A stretch of DNA of 64,000 bases from Thamnaconus septentrionalis (GCA_009823395.1 CM020509.1:20326001-20390000), one strand, 5' to 3'. Positions 1 through 14,681 are shown, counted from the stretch's first letter. Translations and numbers: made by a program. The notes: generated by a model from the letters alone, not told the origin.

Positions 1-1364
<1,364 letters not shown>

Positions 1365-1947
1365 GGTGTTTTTTTTATGTTTTTTTTTTTTGTTATTCAC
1401 TTGGTCCCTTCGGATTGGCCGCGGACTGACAGCCCAGCGTTATCCTGCCCTTATCTCTGCTTTGATTCTTTGATTTCTCCGTGTGTGAATTTCAAGCCAG
1501 AAATTTCAATTCCCTCCCTCCCCTTACGTTCCTCCCTTCCTCCCTCCCCCACCCCCACTCACTTATCTCTGCCTGCCTGTGAATGTGACCAGTTTGTTCC
1601 CATAATCTGATATGAACTTTCCCCATCCCGGGCACCAAACCTGATTTGCTCAGTGCTGCAGCTTCCATCTAGCCAGAGATCCACGTCGCTTATTTCAAAA
1701 TGACACTTTTGTATGTGTGTGTGCGCAGGGTGGATTGATTGATATGGAATTATTCATGGAGCCCAGGCTCTAAACAAGCAGCCGCTTGGGATTATTTATC
1801 ACTCACACTGTAGCCCCCAAAGCCGTATAATTTGGAGCCGTAATTTCCCTCAATTGTCGTATTTTGTTGCGACCTCGGTGCTTCTTCTTCTTAATAAATT
1901 TCTTACAGCTAACAGCAGCGGACACGCAGCCCTGCTTTTTTCTGTCA

Positions 1948-1990
<43 letters not shown>

Positions 1991-2040
1991 CCACTTGCTT
2001 ATGGCAGGCCATTGTTTTCGATGACGATGTTGCCCCAAAA
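1365..2040. other. Non-coding interval with a (CA)n microsatellite
   Basis: No gene is visible. A CCT/CCC-rich patch lies at about 1510-1560, and a pure (CA)n tract runs from 1953 to 1987. The end near 2040 abuts the 3' end of the antisense LINE. Confidence 0.6.
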
Positions 2041-2044
2041 TGTT

Positions 2045-5000
2045 AAGGTATGGATGGCTATTGGGCCGTGTTACGGCGGTGCATAGCCATGTGGCTGTGC
2101 AGGCCAATGTGGGATCCACAAGTTTTGCCACATGAGGGACAGGGGAATACAACACTAGAGGACGTGGGCTGTGCGGCTCGCTGGTGCCTCTGTGCACGAC
2201 GTTGTATCCTCGTCACTGTGGCCTGCTCCTGAAAATAGCTAATTCCCTGATGGCAGGTAGACCTCCACCGGTGGCGATCAGCTGCCAGGGACTCGAGTGC
2301 TGTTGGATTAATCTTCTTCAGGAGGGTTTTAAGGTGGTCCTTGAAGCGCTTCTTCTGACCGCCAGCAGATCTCTGACCAGCTGGAAGCTGGCCATAGAGG
2401 ATTTGCCGGACGGTGGTGGTGTGTGGGACCGGTCATAGATGTCGATGAAGGGCACCCTGTCTTCCCAGGACCCGCCCAGGATCCTACGCAGACACCGGAT
2501 GTGAAAGTCCTCGAGAGAACGCATGTGCCTCTGGTAGGGGGTCCGGGTTTCCGATCCCTACAGTAGTGTATAGAGGCAGACTGCCCTGTACGCAGCTGCT
2601 TTGGTGGAGGTGGTAAGGTTCCTGTTCTGAAAGACTCTGGAGCTGAGCTGACCAAAGGCAGCAGAGGCCGAGCTGATGCGGGCCTGTATGTCATCGTCAA
2701 TGTTGCAGGAGGGGACAGGATGCTGCCTCGATAGGTGAAGTGTGGAACTGTGACAAGGGAGTGACCGTCAATGCTGAAGTTGGGCACACTGGATTGAGGA
2801 GTCGATTCTTGAATAACAATCTGTGTTTTCTTGATATTGATTTGCAGACCAATGGCGCTGTATATAGAAGTGACTACATTTAGCGCACGCTGTAGAGATT
2901 CAGGTGAGTGGGCAAGGAGAGCACAGTCATCTGCGTACTGTAGCTCCAGGATGTGCTGAGTGGTAGTTTTGGTGAAGGCTTGGAGGTGGCGGATATTGAA
3001 GAGGTTGCCATCCAGTCTGTACTGTATCTGCATCCTGTCAGAGGGGTCGAGGTGTTTTTGAGGGAGGAGGGTGACAGTGGAAAGGAAAATGTTGAAGATG
3101 GTAGGGGCGAGAACACACCCTTGCTTGACCCCACGTCCACACTGAAGAATGGGGACTGCTGACCCCCAATGCTCACGCAGGCTTGCATCCTGTCATGGAG
3201 CTGCCACAGGATATGATTGAACCTTGGTGGAACACCCAACTTCCTCAACACTTTCCACAGCAGCTCATGGTTGACCATGTCGAAGGCTTTGTACGGGTCG
3301 ATGAAATGCCAGGTACAGGTCTCTGCATTTCTCCCGAACCTGTCTAACAACAAAGATCATGTCTGCAGTACTACGCTCATGCCTTAAGCCACATTGAGAC
3401 TCCAGCAGGATGTTTTCGGTAACATGAGATGCTAGACGGAAAAGCATGATCTGTGCTAGCACCTTCCCGGCCACTAACAGGAGGGAGATGCTTCTAATGT
3501 TGATGCAGTCTGCTCTGTTGGGTTTGGGTTGCGCTTGAAGGTTGTAATGATTGTAGCATCCTTCCAATCTTGCGGGATGACTTCAGATGACCAGATGGAA
3601 GTGATCAGATGAAGTAGTCTGTGGGTGAGGAGGCGTCCGTCATGTTTGAGGATTTCTGCGGGGATTCCATCAAGGCCAGGGCTGTTGTTGTTCTTCAAGC
3701 TGGCGATGGCCTTCTGTACCTCAGCAAAGCTAGGGGGGAAGTCCAGGCCATTGACGGGTGCAAGCATGGGAGGTCGCCAAGTATGTCCATTTGGGTTAGG
3801 TATGAGGTATTCAGTAGGGTGTTGAAGTGCTCAGCCCATCTGTCCAGGATCTGCAGTTTGTCCTTTTACAGAATGGAGCCGCCTGCTGATCTGACCGGGC
3901 TTATGTTTTTCCTCTGTGAGCAGTGGATGGACTTGATGCCATCATAGAAGGCATGGGAGTTGTTGGTGTTCGCGTGATGCTGTATCTCACTAGCTTTCTT
4001 TGTCCACCGGTCATTCTCCATGGCCCTGAGGGTGCGCTTGCATTCAGCCCGGATGGTGTTAAAACGAGCCTTCAGCAAGGTGGATTGGGGGTTGGAGAGA
4101 TGAGCTGCAAGTGTTTGGTGCTTAGCCTGAAGGATGACATCCTTATGGATGTCCGTAGCACTGAGCACTGTTGTTGAACCAGTCTTGGTGTCTCTACACC
4201 TGGTGTACCCTACCGACTCTACTGCCACCTGGTGAATGGCAGCGCGTAGGGAGCTCCAGGTAGAGCTGATGGTAGGTTCAACTGGTGTTTTAGGGATCTT
4301 GGACAGCTGCAAGGCAATGTTCCCCGAGCTGGCTGACTGAGTACCCGGACTTCAGGGCGTTGCAGTTGAGCTTCCTGCACGGTGGTGTTTTCCTAAGTGG
4401 GTGACTGAGTTCCAGGGTGAGTTTGGTCCTGTTAAGATGGTGATCTGTTCAGCAATCAGCTCCACGCATGGCTGTAGTGACTCGCACCTCCTTTCTGTCA
4501 GCTTGGCGGTCAATGATGTAATCCAAGAGATGCCAGTGTTTATAGCGGGTGTTGCCAGGAGGTTTTGTATTTGTTCTTTAGTTGGAACAAGGTGTCAGTG
4601 ATCACCAGCCGATGTTCAGCGCAGAGGGTGAGGAGTCTGAGACCCTTGTCATTTGGTTTACCAACACCGTGTTGTCCGAGCACACCCTTCCTTAAAGCAC
4701 CGTCAGAGCCCACGGTCGTGTTAAAATCCCAGAGGAGAATGAGCTTTGTCAGTGGAAGATGTTTTGTTTATGGCGGACTGCAGGGAGGCATAGAAGAGCT
4801 CCTGGCATTCAGGGTCAGCATCAAGTGTTGGTTCGTATCCATTGATGAGGGTGGCATAGCGGTTGTTGGTGAGAGGAGGGCCCGCTCCGCTGTTGCTCCC
4901 CGATCCCCTGCAGATTTAGCCTGAGACCGCAAGGTACCCAGTTTCCGTGTGTGGCCACGAGGGGGCACTGCAGGAGCGCTTGGTGTGCGAGAGGCTACGT

Positions 5001-5105
5001 GCCGACGGGGAGACTTACTCACTCGGCTCAGAGTTTGACATCCACCGTGAAGGTGAACCACCACGCTAATGGCGCTAATGACGCTAACGGCTGTGAGCAT
5101 CGCTT
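2045..5105 (-). mobile_element. Antisense LINE relic (AP-endonuclease plus reverse transcriptase), broken
   Basis: This is a non-LTR retrotransposon read on the minus strand, with several frameshifts and stops. From 5' to 3': an endonuclease remnant around 4930-4400, with WDFN (4720-4731) where functional AP-endonucleases usually have GDFN; reverse-transcriptase core blocks, including a SPGLDGIPAEIL-type motif near 3690, a YKAFDMVNHELLWK block near 3290 and the catalytic YADD at 2926-2937; an RRILGGSWEDRVP block near 2450-2490; and a terminal zinc-finger-like segment (PSCGKTCGSHIGLHSHMAMH) near 2080-2150. No single open frame spans the element, so it is dead. The 5' limit near 5105 is estimated from where recognisable sequence stops. 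The clade was not assigned; a Jockey/L2-type AP-endonuclease LINE is plausible. It lies in the presumed slc36a1 intron in the opposite orientation. Confidence 0.88.
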
Positions 5106-5483
5106 CCTCGACTGATTCTTCTTCTTCTTCTTCTTCTACCTTTTCTTTTCTTTTCTCCCCCCCCCACCCCCCTTCTTAGATGAGCAGGAGACCTGCCCCA
5201 GGGACAGGCTCCACCCACCCATCCAACCCCCGCCAGCCCAGCATTTTTGAAAATTCAATTTGTGATTAATCGCGAGTTAACTGAGGAGAGTAATGTGATT
5301 AATGGCGCTTAAAAATTTTAATTGACCGACAGCCCTCCTTTTAACACATTCAAAGTGTAACTTTGTAACTTTGCTTAGTAATGCCAACCCTTTGACTTCC
5401 TGTCCAGCGTCTCTTCTCTTTGCTCTGTTCAGTTTTCCTTGGTGACCTCCAATGACCTTGTGTCCCCCTCTCCCCCCGGGCAG
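5106..5483 (+). other. End of slc36a1 intron with 3' splice site
   Basis: The interval contains a (TTC)n/pyrimidine patch at 5116-5175 and otherwise unremarkable sequence. It ends in a C/T-rich tract and the acceptor CAG at 5481-5483, directly before the last slc36a1 coding exon. Confidence 0.6.
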
Positions 5484-5755
5484 GCGTCCTGGCCATCCTG
5501 ATCCCTGAGCTGGACCTGGTCATCTCGCTGGTGGGCTCGGTCAGCAGCAGCTTCCTGGCCCTCATCTTCCCGCCCATCCTGGAGGTCTTGACCTTCTACC
5601 GGGAGGGTGTGACCCCGCTGGTGGCCGTCAAGAATGCCCTGATCAGCGCCATCGGCCTGGTGGGATTCCTGGCCGGCACCTACGTCTCACTGGAGCAGAT
5701 CGTGGCCCGCAACGCCCTCAAGCACAACGAGACGCTGGCCTTCGCCATGCAGTGA
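5484..5755 (+). CDS. slc36a1: Proton-coupled amino acid transporter, last coding exon (SLC36A1-like)
   Basis: This exon encodes the C-terminal 89 or so residues of an SLC36/PAT transporter. The family carries small neutral amino acids together with protons across plasma or lysosomal membranes. The exon opens after a pyrimidine tract and CAG with two bases of a split codon, then reads [20 protein letters not shown] and onward. It contains two hydrophobic helices matching the last two membrane spans, and ends [13 protein letters not shown], with an N-glycosylation sequon (NET) close to the end. The blocks [16 protein letters not shown] and a C-terminal N-x-T-x-AF follow human SLC36A1 as I know it more closely than SLC36A4, so I assign paralog A1. 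Upstream exons are outside the window. The TGA stop is fused to a (GA)n repeat. The family call is very firm; the paralog call is moderately firm and rests on recall, not alignment. Confidence 0.9.
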
Positions 5756-5763
5756 GAGAGAGA

Positions 5764-5795
<32 letters not shown>

Positions 5796-7110
5796 AGCCC
5801 CGCCCACCGAGGAAAAATTGTTGTTGTTGTTGTTTCTGGACATTTGTTTTTTTTCTTTTTTTTCTTCCCCCAGGCGAGACTCGCTTCCCTTTTTTTTTAA
5901 GGCACTTCGGAGGCATTTTACGTTTTTTTTCTGACTGGAAAAAAGAAAAAAACTACCTCATGACCCCGTGTGTCCATTAAAAAGAAAAAACACTTTTTGC
6001 TTTACGTGGGTCCGTCATCATGGTCGTTTCAGTGGGTCCAGAGCTTCAGTCTGAGAACTCGAGGGGGGAAGATTTAAAAAAAAAAAAAAAAAAACATTCC
6101 GGCACTTTAATTTTTTTTTCTTTTTTTTGGCCTTATTCAAACCGCGGAGTTGTCGATGGATGGAACTCAACTCACTGCTGCGGAAAGATGATTTTTTTTT
6201 TTTTTTTTTTTTTATCTAAGGTTTGACTTTAATAAAAAAAAAAAAGAAAAGAAAAAAGTAAAAACAACAACAACAAACAAACCAGGAGTTTATTTGAATC
6301 CAGAACTTCAGCCTGGTTGACTGACGACCTGTTAACCTGCGGGTTACAGGGCCAGTGCACCAGTCAGGGGTCGGTGACCTTGACGACCCAGTGGCAACCT
6401 GTTCCATCAGTCTGGAGCTCCGAATTCTTTTTGCTGTTGTTTTTAATGTCTTTTTATGTATTTTGTAAGATATTGACTAAACAAATGGTATTAATGGTAT
6501 TTTAAAGACTTTTGTTTGCGCGTGTGTGTTTTTGTCTGTCTGTCTGTCTATGTGTGTGTGTGTGTGTGTCTCTGTGTGTGTAATATGTAAAAAATAATAG
6601 TTTTTTTTCTAAATGAGCTTCATCAGACCGCATCAGAAACGCCCCCCCCTCCCCTGCCACTGGCTCACTGTTGCCGCCCTGCTGGAGCCGCAGCAGAAGG
6701 ACGACGTCCATGTTGTTCAATGAAAAAGTTGAACATAGTTTTTCATGACAAAAAACTGTTTATTACATACATTGATTTTGGAATTGATTTGATGGAACTT
6801 TCTGATTGATTCCCCACTGGGCACTTTAAGAGGAGGATGATGATGATGATGGTGACGATGCCCAAATAAGGCCGCAGGTTACTTGGACAGAACGAATCAA
6901 CACCAGATGAAACTCCTGCCCCTCCACTGGTTCCTCCCATGGATTCACGAGCAGCGTGAAGCTTCTTAAAGCTTCTTGAAGGCTTTAGTCGAGGAGTTTT
7001 CTACATTGATGTTGCTGTCCTGCAGCAGCTGTCTGTCTGTCTGTCTGTCGAGTCTTTATTTCTCACACCAGAATAAAATAAATCAAGTGTTTTAATACAG
7101 TCTGGAAGGT
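5756..7110 (+). other. slc36a1: slc36a1 3' UTR region with two candidate polyadenylation signals
   Basis: The sequence after the stop starts with a GA repeat (to about 5795). It is rich in poly-A and poly-T runs and lacks coding potential. AATAAA occurs at 6231-6236 inside an A-rich run and again at 7072-7077, the latter followed by T-rich sequence. The second is the more convincing end. (TG)n/(TCTG)n tracts lie at 6520-6580 and 7029-7048, and a GAT repeat at 6835-6860. The UTR extent is inferred. Confidence 0.45.
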
Positions 7111-7155
7111 CTTTTATTTTTCTTTGTCATTTTTTTAAATGAAATTGTGTGAATT

Positions 7156-7156
<1 letters not shown>

Positions 7157-7241
<85 letters not shown>

Positions 7242-7305
7242 TATATATATATATATGAATGTATATGTATGTATATATATATGTATATATATACATACAT
7301 ATACA

Positions 7306-7363
<58 letters not shown>

Positions 7364-7382
7364 CTGTACATGCATACACACA
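7157..7382. repeat. (CA)n-(TA)n compound microsatellite with internal palindrome
   Basis: A CA tract (7157-7181) runs into TA repeats. In the middle, the segment around 7254-7310 is a near-perfect inverted repeat: arms containing ATGAATGTATATGTATG and its complement flank an AT core. The ORFs here are repeat translations. Confidence 0.95.
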
Positions 7383-8999
7383 CTTGATTGGCCAATTCAA
7401 TATTTTATGAGCAAATGCAAACCTAATGAAGTGCAGTTCAAACAAATTATTTTGTCGCTACATCTGAGTAAGCGCGATGTTGTTGTGATCTCTTGAGTTA
7501 TGACAATTAAACAGGACAAGTCAGGGCTGCTGTTTTCCATAAAGGAAGAGGAGGACTCGAGAAGAAGAAAAAAAGGAGCAAAAACTAATTCTTCCCAAGG
7601 AGAGAAGGAAGAAACAAAAACATGTTCAACAACAGGAAAATCCCCCGCGGTAAGAAATGAGGTGGAAAATGCAAAATCCAATGAAAGTGCAGCCTGTACA
7701 CGAGCGCGCTCCATAATGACGAGCTCATATGAAATGCATGGCGCTGCCGGAGACTGAGGGTTAATGTGATTCCACCGCTGGCCAAGTGTTAGTGCTGCAC
7801 AGAGGGAAATTAGCCCCTGCAGAGCTGCTACTGCTTCCTCTCTCTCTCTCTCTCTCTCTCTGCGGTGATTTGACCGGCCACCCGCTCATTTGTATCAATT
7901 AGGCGGCAAAAAAAAAAAGTATCGCTGCGGGCCATGAGCGAGCGGTATGTACTGAGGAAGGAGGCAGAAGTTACCGCCATCGCAGCCGCATCTTCTCACC
8001 TCTAAAACTCCCCGCTTAGCTCTTCAACATGCCAAATATGCTTCTTCTTCCCTTCACTGTCATGTGAACTTGGAATCAATGTGGAATCAGGCGTGTTAGG
8101 TGAAATTATGAAAAAAAAAAAAAAAACGTATTTTATTATTCTTTATCATTCATTTTAATGGGGGAATAACGAGATTAGAGACGTATAAGGTGCAGCTAGC
8201 AGCTAATGGGCAGTGTTGTAGCCTGATCGACTGTGTTTCTACCTCTCGAGATCCGCGATGTGTGTGTGAAACACGTTCCGTTTGTGTGTTTTGTGCGAGA
8301 AACCGAAGCTTTCGCTGCTAGTTGCTGCAGCGCGACGTGGCGCAGTAGCTAGCGGAACCACGTGGAAAGGCCGGTGTAGGGACAGAATTAGCACGCCTTC
8401 GGAACACCGGAAGTCAGTGACGCAAGCTCACCTGCGGACTCTTGCCAACTCTTGCTAGACGAACAACGTCACAAACAAGACTGGACCAGCTGAAGTTGTG
8501 TAGTGTGAGCGACGCAACCAACCCATGTGTCGCCACTGGCAGTAGCGCGTGGCATGACCTAGGTGTTAATTGGTTAGCTGAGAAAGAAGATTTCAGACAA
8601 ACCAGCCTTTTTAAAATCAACACGTTCACACGTCTGGTGAGTTGTGAAACAGCCGTGCAGAAGAAGGTTTTCTCCTTTTTTTTTTTTTTTTTTTTCCCTT
8701 AACATTCTTTTCGTTTTTCGTTATAATCCAAGGTACTGGGCTGATAACGTCACCGTGCACGTAACCGAGATTTTCTTTTTTTTTTTTTTTTGAAGTGCGT
8801 AAGCGGCCAGCGGCTCCCTCGGTGGCGTCGGGAACATGCAGCGGCAGCACCTTTTTTCGGCAGCGAGCAGCGCAGGTGCCTAGCTTCCCCGCGGACGTTC
8901 GGCTTGAAGGATCCACCGCTTCTCATTTCTCCTCTTTTCGCTGTTTTCCATTTCCAAAGCGCGAGAGCGGGAAGCCACAGCGGGAGCGATGCGAGTTTT

Positions 9000-9038
<39 letters not shown>

Positions 9039-11544
9039 GGAGCTGCACAGCCAATCAGTGAGCGACGCTGCTAAACTGGAACGGAGCAGCAGCAAAACTG
9101 CGAAGATGGAGCTCAGCAAGCCAGACGATAATTGGATTTTTGCTCTTTTTTAAAAAAATAATAAAATAATAACGTGATTAAAGGAATAAAGTGAGAACAG
9201 AATCTCCAATTGTGGACAACAACTAATAATCTTCACGGAGGGTTTTTTTTTTTATCAGGCTTCCGACCAAATTAAAATGCACAATAAAACGTGAGGTTTG
9301 CCAACTTGAGAGCTCTTCGCTTTGCCAACACTGATATTTGAGGGTGCAGAGGCAGATGTCCGACCTTGGCTCTTTTCATCTCACTGCGGCGCAGTCGAAT
9401 AAGGTTGGTAGGGAAGGTTGCGATTTTCTGCTCTTATGCATTTTAAACCGTAACTTGAAAATAAAGAATTTAAACTGCGTTCTCAGTTTGGTTTAACCTG
9501 AAGGTGGCGCTGTTCAAAGACTTTTCCAAAAAAAAAAAATTTCAATTATTTTTTTTTTTTAATTTGCACATCTCTGACAATGGCAGTCAGCTAGCTTGCT
9601 GTAGAAAAATATTTATTGCTATGTTAACACAAACTTGACGATTGTTTCACTCGAGTTATTTGTCAATTGTCTTTTTTTTGCCTGTTTTTATTACAGTTTA
9701 GCAGTGTAGTTTAAAAAAAAAAAAATTCTGCTAAAAAGAGCATCAATGAGGTTTCTTCTGATTGACAGAGACCCTGTGCATCGCCGATCTGATCTCCTGC
9801 CCTCACCACACACTTTCATCTCATCGTCTTTCACCCCTTCACCCCTCCTCCTCCTCCCAGGAGGACGAGGGTTTGGGACGTCTGCAGGAGCCGAGTCGTT
9901 TTCCCGGGATTGCTTGCAAATGCAGGAAAGCCGTGACAGATTGCAGGTAAAAATGGAGCAGACGGGTGAACAACTAGTTGAGGTCTTGAGGTTCCTGGGT
10001 TCCACAGTTTGGTGAAAGGCTTTGAGAAACTGCTGGATGAGGAGTCCTCAAGGGTCTTTGAGTCTAATTGGATGCTGTAGCTTTGACTGATCAACCGATC
10101 AGCTGGAAAACAATTCAAACATTGAATTTTTTTTCCACTCTGCCTGGTCTTTCAACCTTTCCAAGCTCCCGCAGCAACGTCTTGATCCTACTGAGAAGCT
10201 GGTGAGTCTTAGAAATTGTGTGTATGTATATATATATATGTATGTAGAAATTATATAAATTTACCCATTTTAAAGCTATGTACGAAGGCTAGACCGTCCC
10301 ATTCGGTTACCGGGGGGGTTGTAAGCTAACCATTACACAGCATTACATATTTTAACTGAATTTTGGGGTTTTGGTTTAACATATATGGCCTTGGATGTTG
10401 CAATAAGTAAAAACCCTCTGGTAAAAACGTGATATTTTACGTGAAATTTGAGTACTTAAATTTATACGTCGTGTCTTTGCCAGTAGGTGCCGCCAGTTCA
10501 GCTGACTCCCCAGAATCCCAGGATGCTTTGCAGCAGCACGCAAGGCATCCTGGGATACGGGAGGCTGTGAAGGATATCGGCTAAAAAGAGGACACATTTG
10601 AAGGGCGGATTTGGAGCATCCTTCGAATTTTAGTGAATTGGGACAGGCCTTTGCGCAGTGTTATGACGTAACTGTCCTTCAAATGCAGGCTCCGAAGGCT
10701 GCAGACCCTGAATTAAGACACAGCCACGAAGTGCCTCAGAAACAGACAGGAAGTAGCTCAGAAACAGACAGGAAGTGGCTCACAGTGGATGTCCTTTTTA
10801 TTAAGACGTGTTTGTGGCCTTTCGCCTTGCCATTGTTACAGACATTCAGAAGGGAACATTCTCCATGGCGATGTGCAAAAACAGCAAACGAGAGAAAAAC
10901 CTTCTGCTGGCGACAGTCGCTCCTTCCGTCCCGAGACATTAACACTTTTTAAATCTTTCGTTGGTTTTTTTTTTTTTGTTTTATGAGCTTTTGCTTCTTT
11001 TTTTCAGTTCTTCCAAAACACAGAAACAACAAACTCAGCAAACTGAAAAAAAAAAAAAAGCTGTTTTTTTTTTCCTCCTCTCTTTTTTTTTCTCAGAGAA
11101 CATGATGAAAGATGGAAACTTTTGAAAACTTGCCCACCAACGTGGGGGTGAAGGAAGGTGGCAGTAGGGGGAGGGACTTGCGTTTCTCCGGCCAATCAGA
11201 TGAAGGCTCTCGGCTCAGCAGGTGCAGGAACGTCCAAGAAGTCGGTGGGTTAGTCTGAGCTCAGTGTGTTGCTCGTAAACGCTGTCATTCATTTCCTTCC
11301 TTTAAATTATCCACATTTCAGACGTAAAAAAAAAAAAAAAAAGTGCTCCTGAAGACAAAAACAGCAACAGATTGTAAAAAAAAAAATTAATTTGAATTAA
11401 AAAAAACACACCAATAAATCGCAGCTGGCGCCAAAAACCGCAAACAAGCCTCCATTCATGAAATTGTCCTTCAGTGAAAAACTCCCTGGGTTGGGGTTTG
11501 GAACCAGCAACACGATGGCACACAAAGACACCAAGGCCAATACA

Positions 11545-11578
<34 letters not shown>

Positions 11579-13099
11579 GCGCGCGCACACAGCCAAGTCG
11601 ATTCGACTGAAACTTTTCACAGCAGCGACGTCCATCAATGCACAACATTCCACCCCCATCTCCTCTTAGCCTCACTCACCCCCCTCCCCATCTTCTCCGT
11701 CTCCCACACCCTTTACCCCCCCCCCCCACTTCCCCCTCCTCCTGCTTTTCCCAGGAGAGCGAAACACAGTGATGTGGTCGGGAAAAGTGTTCGGAAAACA
11801 ACTGGATCTTTCAGTTTTTCACGCTTGTCCTTGGGGAAAACAATAATAAAAAAAAAAAAAAGTATTCTGCCTCAATGGAGTTACAGGTCTCAGTTTGAAC
11901 TGTCGGCGCTGGAAATTGCGTGAGTGTTTTATGAAAAACCCTAAAGCCTCCGTTTCCTCCTCGTTCAGGTTCTGCTGTTGGTGATGATCACATCGCCAAA
12001 ATAAATAGATAGATGAGTACATAAATAAAATTCCGAAAGCCGTGTTTGAATGTTGTCGCGTTTGAAGGTCATGTGATGTGATGTCTCTTTAAGGCTTGTT
12101 TGTGTTGTCGCGTTCCGCTCCGGAAACACCTTCGTCCAGTGCCCTCGTCCACACCACGTTTTCACAGTTTTTTTTTTTTAGACTGACTGAGCAGTACCTG
12201 CCGTAGCCAGGAGGGGGCAGCGGAGCAGCTGAAGAAGACTTGACTGGAGCTAAAATTGTCGGACTGAGTCTATTTTTGAGATCTGACTTTTGATCTGGAC
12301 CATTTAAATGAAAAGAGTTCAGTGGCTGCTACTCTCGACTGTGTGCGGCTCCCTCTAATGGACATAGGAAGAGGCCGCAAAGTAAAAGTATACCACTGTT
12401 GCTGTGAAAGTAATACTTCAAGACTGTGAGGTAGACACTTGAACCGTACGAGACTATGCGGTTGATTTTGAATTTTTTTTGTTTTTGTCGCAGCAGCATT
12501 GAGACCACAGAAGAAAAACTACCAACCAAACGCTTTCACACATACGTGCAAATAAACTGTGTTTTTCTTTGGGCTCGGAGATGTTACTAAGTTTTTTTTT
12601 TTTTTTTACTCAAAAGGTTAAAAAGGTCCAAAAGTTCCCGGTCACAAGTCAGCTATCAGCTAACTCGCTAACTAGCTAACTAGCCGTAACTAACTAATTG
12701 TCTAACTAACTAACTAATTCTGACTTACTCTACATCTTGTTCTCTTTTGTTCGAGTTTGTTTGGCTTGTTGCTCCCATAAAAAGAAGAAAAAAAATCAGT
12801 TAATATTAAATTATAAAAAATAAAAAAAAATAAAAATGCAGGAAAATGAGTGTAAACAAACCAGACTGTTAGCTGTGTAGTAGCACCGTGAGGCGTTTGG
12901 CTAATTGGACAGCCCGCAGTCAGCTGTTGCTGCTGCTGCGCGACCAGATAATTCTTCCCCCAACGTTAGCAAAGTGCGCGCATCCCTCAGTATGCTTCCG
13001 CCAAAAAACTAGGACCCAACATTTTTTTTTAAATGCATCAAAATGAAATTGGTGGGATTTTTGTTTGTTTTTTGGGGGGGATCATCACATTATTTTATG

Positions 13100-13146
<47 letters not shown>

Positions 13147-14681
13147 GACAGTGTTTTCGATGACGAGAGTTCATCAGTCTTCAGTTCCTCCAGAAGGAGA
13201 TGAAACATTACTAAGTTTAAACTGGTCACTGCGTTTTTCTTTCGGCTTGTGTGCGTGTCTTGCAGCTTCCCTGAAGGCATCGCTGAGAACATTCAGCGCA
13301 GCGGCGTCATTTATCCGGCCGTCCCAGTTGTGCGCCACCTCCAGCTACTTGAAGTTCTCTCGCTCTAATGAAAAGGGACAGTTTTGTTCCTCGTCTGTGT
13401 TTCGTTTATCCCACTTTTCATTTCCCCAGAGGCCGACTTCTTTTCTTTTCTTCGTTCAAATTCTCGAATCGCTTTTAAAAATTTTCCTCTCAAAAAAAGG
13501 TCACCCCTGCTGGTTCCTCATATGGAGTTAGAACACCGCCAAAAGTCATAAGAGCGAAAATCGTACTGCATTTTCTGCTACCTGGCATGACTTGAGAGGA
13601 AAAACCATGCTCGAGTGTTCGCAGATGATGTTCAAGTGCTCGTGCGAGAGCTGAGATGTGTTCTCCACGTGCGACAACCGTTTCAGCTGCTCGCGTACAA
13701 AACTTGCGTGAGGGAGTTTTTTTACGAGGAGGATTTTGTCATTAGGGGGAGGCGTGGCAATCTCCATTGTACACCAATGTGATTGGTTGAGTGGCTTGGC
13801 CAACAGGGCAGCAAGATACAGCAACGCCACTCTGAACAAAAGGGACGAACTGCACAGGCCTGAAAGGCTGTTCAATATGAACTTTGAAAATTGTTGAATG
13901 TTTTTTTTTTTTCAAGATGTCACTCAGAGTAGTTTCATGAGCATGACTCTTGTTTACTCTTTTGTTGACATTAACGATGGCCGAGAAAACACGGATCGTC
14001 GTTTGTCTGAGCGGCGTTGCCGTGTCGCCTGCTGTTGTGTTGGCCAAGTCACTCATCCAAACCAATTAATATTGGGATACATTGGAGATTGGCATGCCAC
14101 CCCTGACTGACAAAACCCTCCTCCCTCAATGACAAAATCTTCTTTGGACCAAAAACTCACTCGGGGGCAGGAAGGAAGGTAACATTCGCCCACTCACTTG
14201 TTCTCCCAACACCATATTCACCTATTGAAGTATACATCAATTAAATAGGAAGAACACAACACGCAAGTCTATCGTCTGATACTGCGATATTGTCGCACGA
14301 TTCAGATTGTTGAGGGCGGGATCCAATTCAAAGATCTTGCATGCGATGAGCTGAAACCATTGTCGTGTGTAGAGAATCGGTAGAATTTGTTCGCTTTTTA
14401 CTTTAATTACTTCTGATTTTCATTTATGGGCAGTTACTAAGGTTTTACTAATATATACCAATAAAAGGGCAAATGCCTTGGCGTTAATGAGCTCCACAAT
14501 CCCCGCCACATTTCCAAGCACCAAGCCCAGCTTCTTTCAGTTGTCTACGATGATGGAGTTGATTTTGCCCATTTTTATACCGATATAAAAATCATAAATT
14601 TACTCACTGGACCTTTTACCCTTCCTTTAGGATGACTTTTGGGCGACCGAAAACCTTCACAGATATATTTCCCTAGTCGTC
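7383..14681. other. Intergenic region between convergent slc36a1 and melatonin receptor genes
   Basis: No gene could be supported over this 7.3 kb. It holds (CT)n at 7838-7861, numerous A/T homopolymers, CA tracts near 11540-11580, a CTAA/ACTAG patch at 12660-12715 and (GT)n at 13100-13143. The part at 8200-9150 is somewhat CpG-richer, but no promoter-plus-exon structure could be seen. Conserved non-coding elements cannot be judged from one sequence. Confidence 0.5.
13100..13143. repeat. (GT)n microsatellite
   Basis: A pure TG dinucleotide run of about 22 units, between the convergent genes. Confidence 0.97.

Noticed and set aside
8200..9150. A promoter and first exon of another gene
   Set aside because: Some CpG enrichment and short ORFs, but no splice-consistent exon or known protein.
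9851..9948. Possible internal exon (TCCTCCCAG before, GATTGCAG/GTAAAA after)
   Set aside because: The splice-like edges are there, but the peptide is unrecognisable and no partner exon with matching phase is seen.
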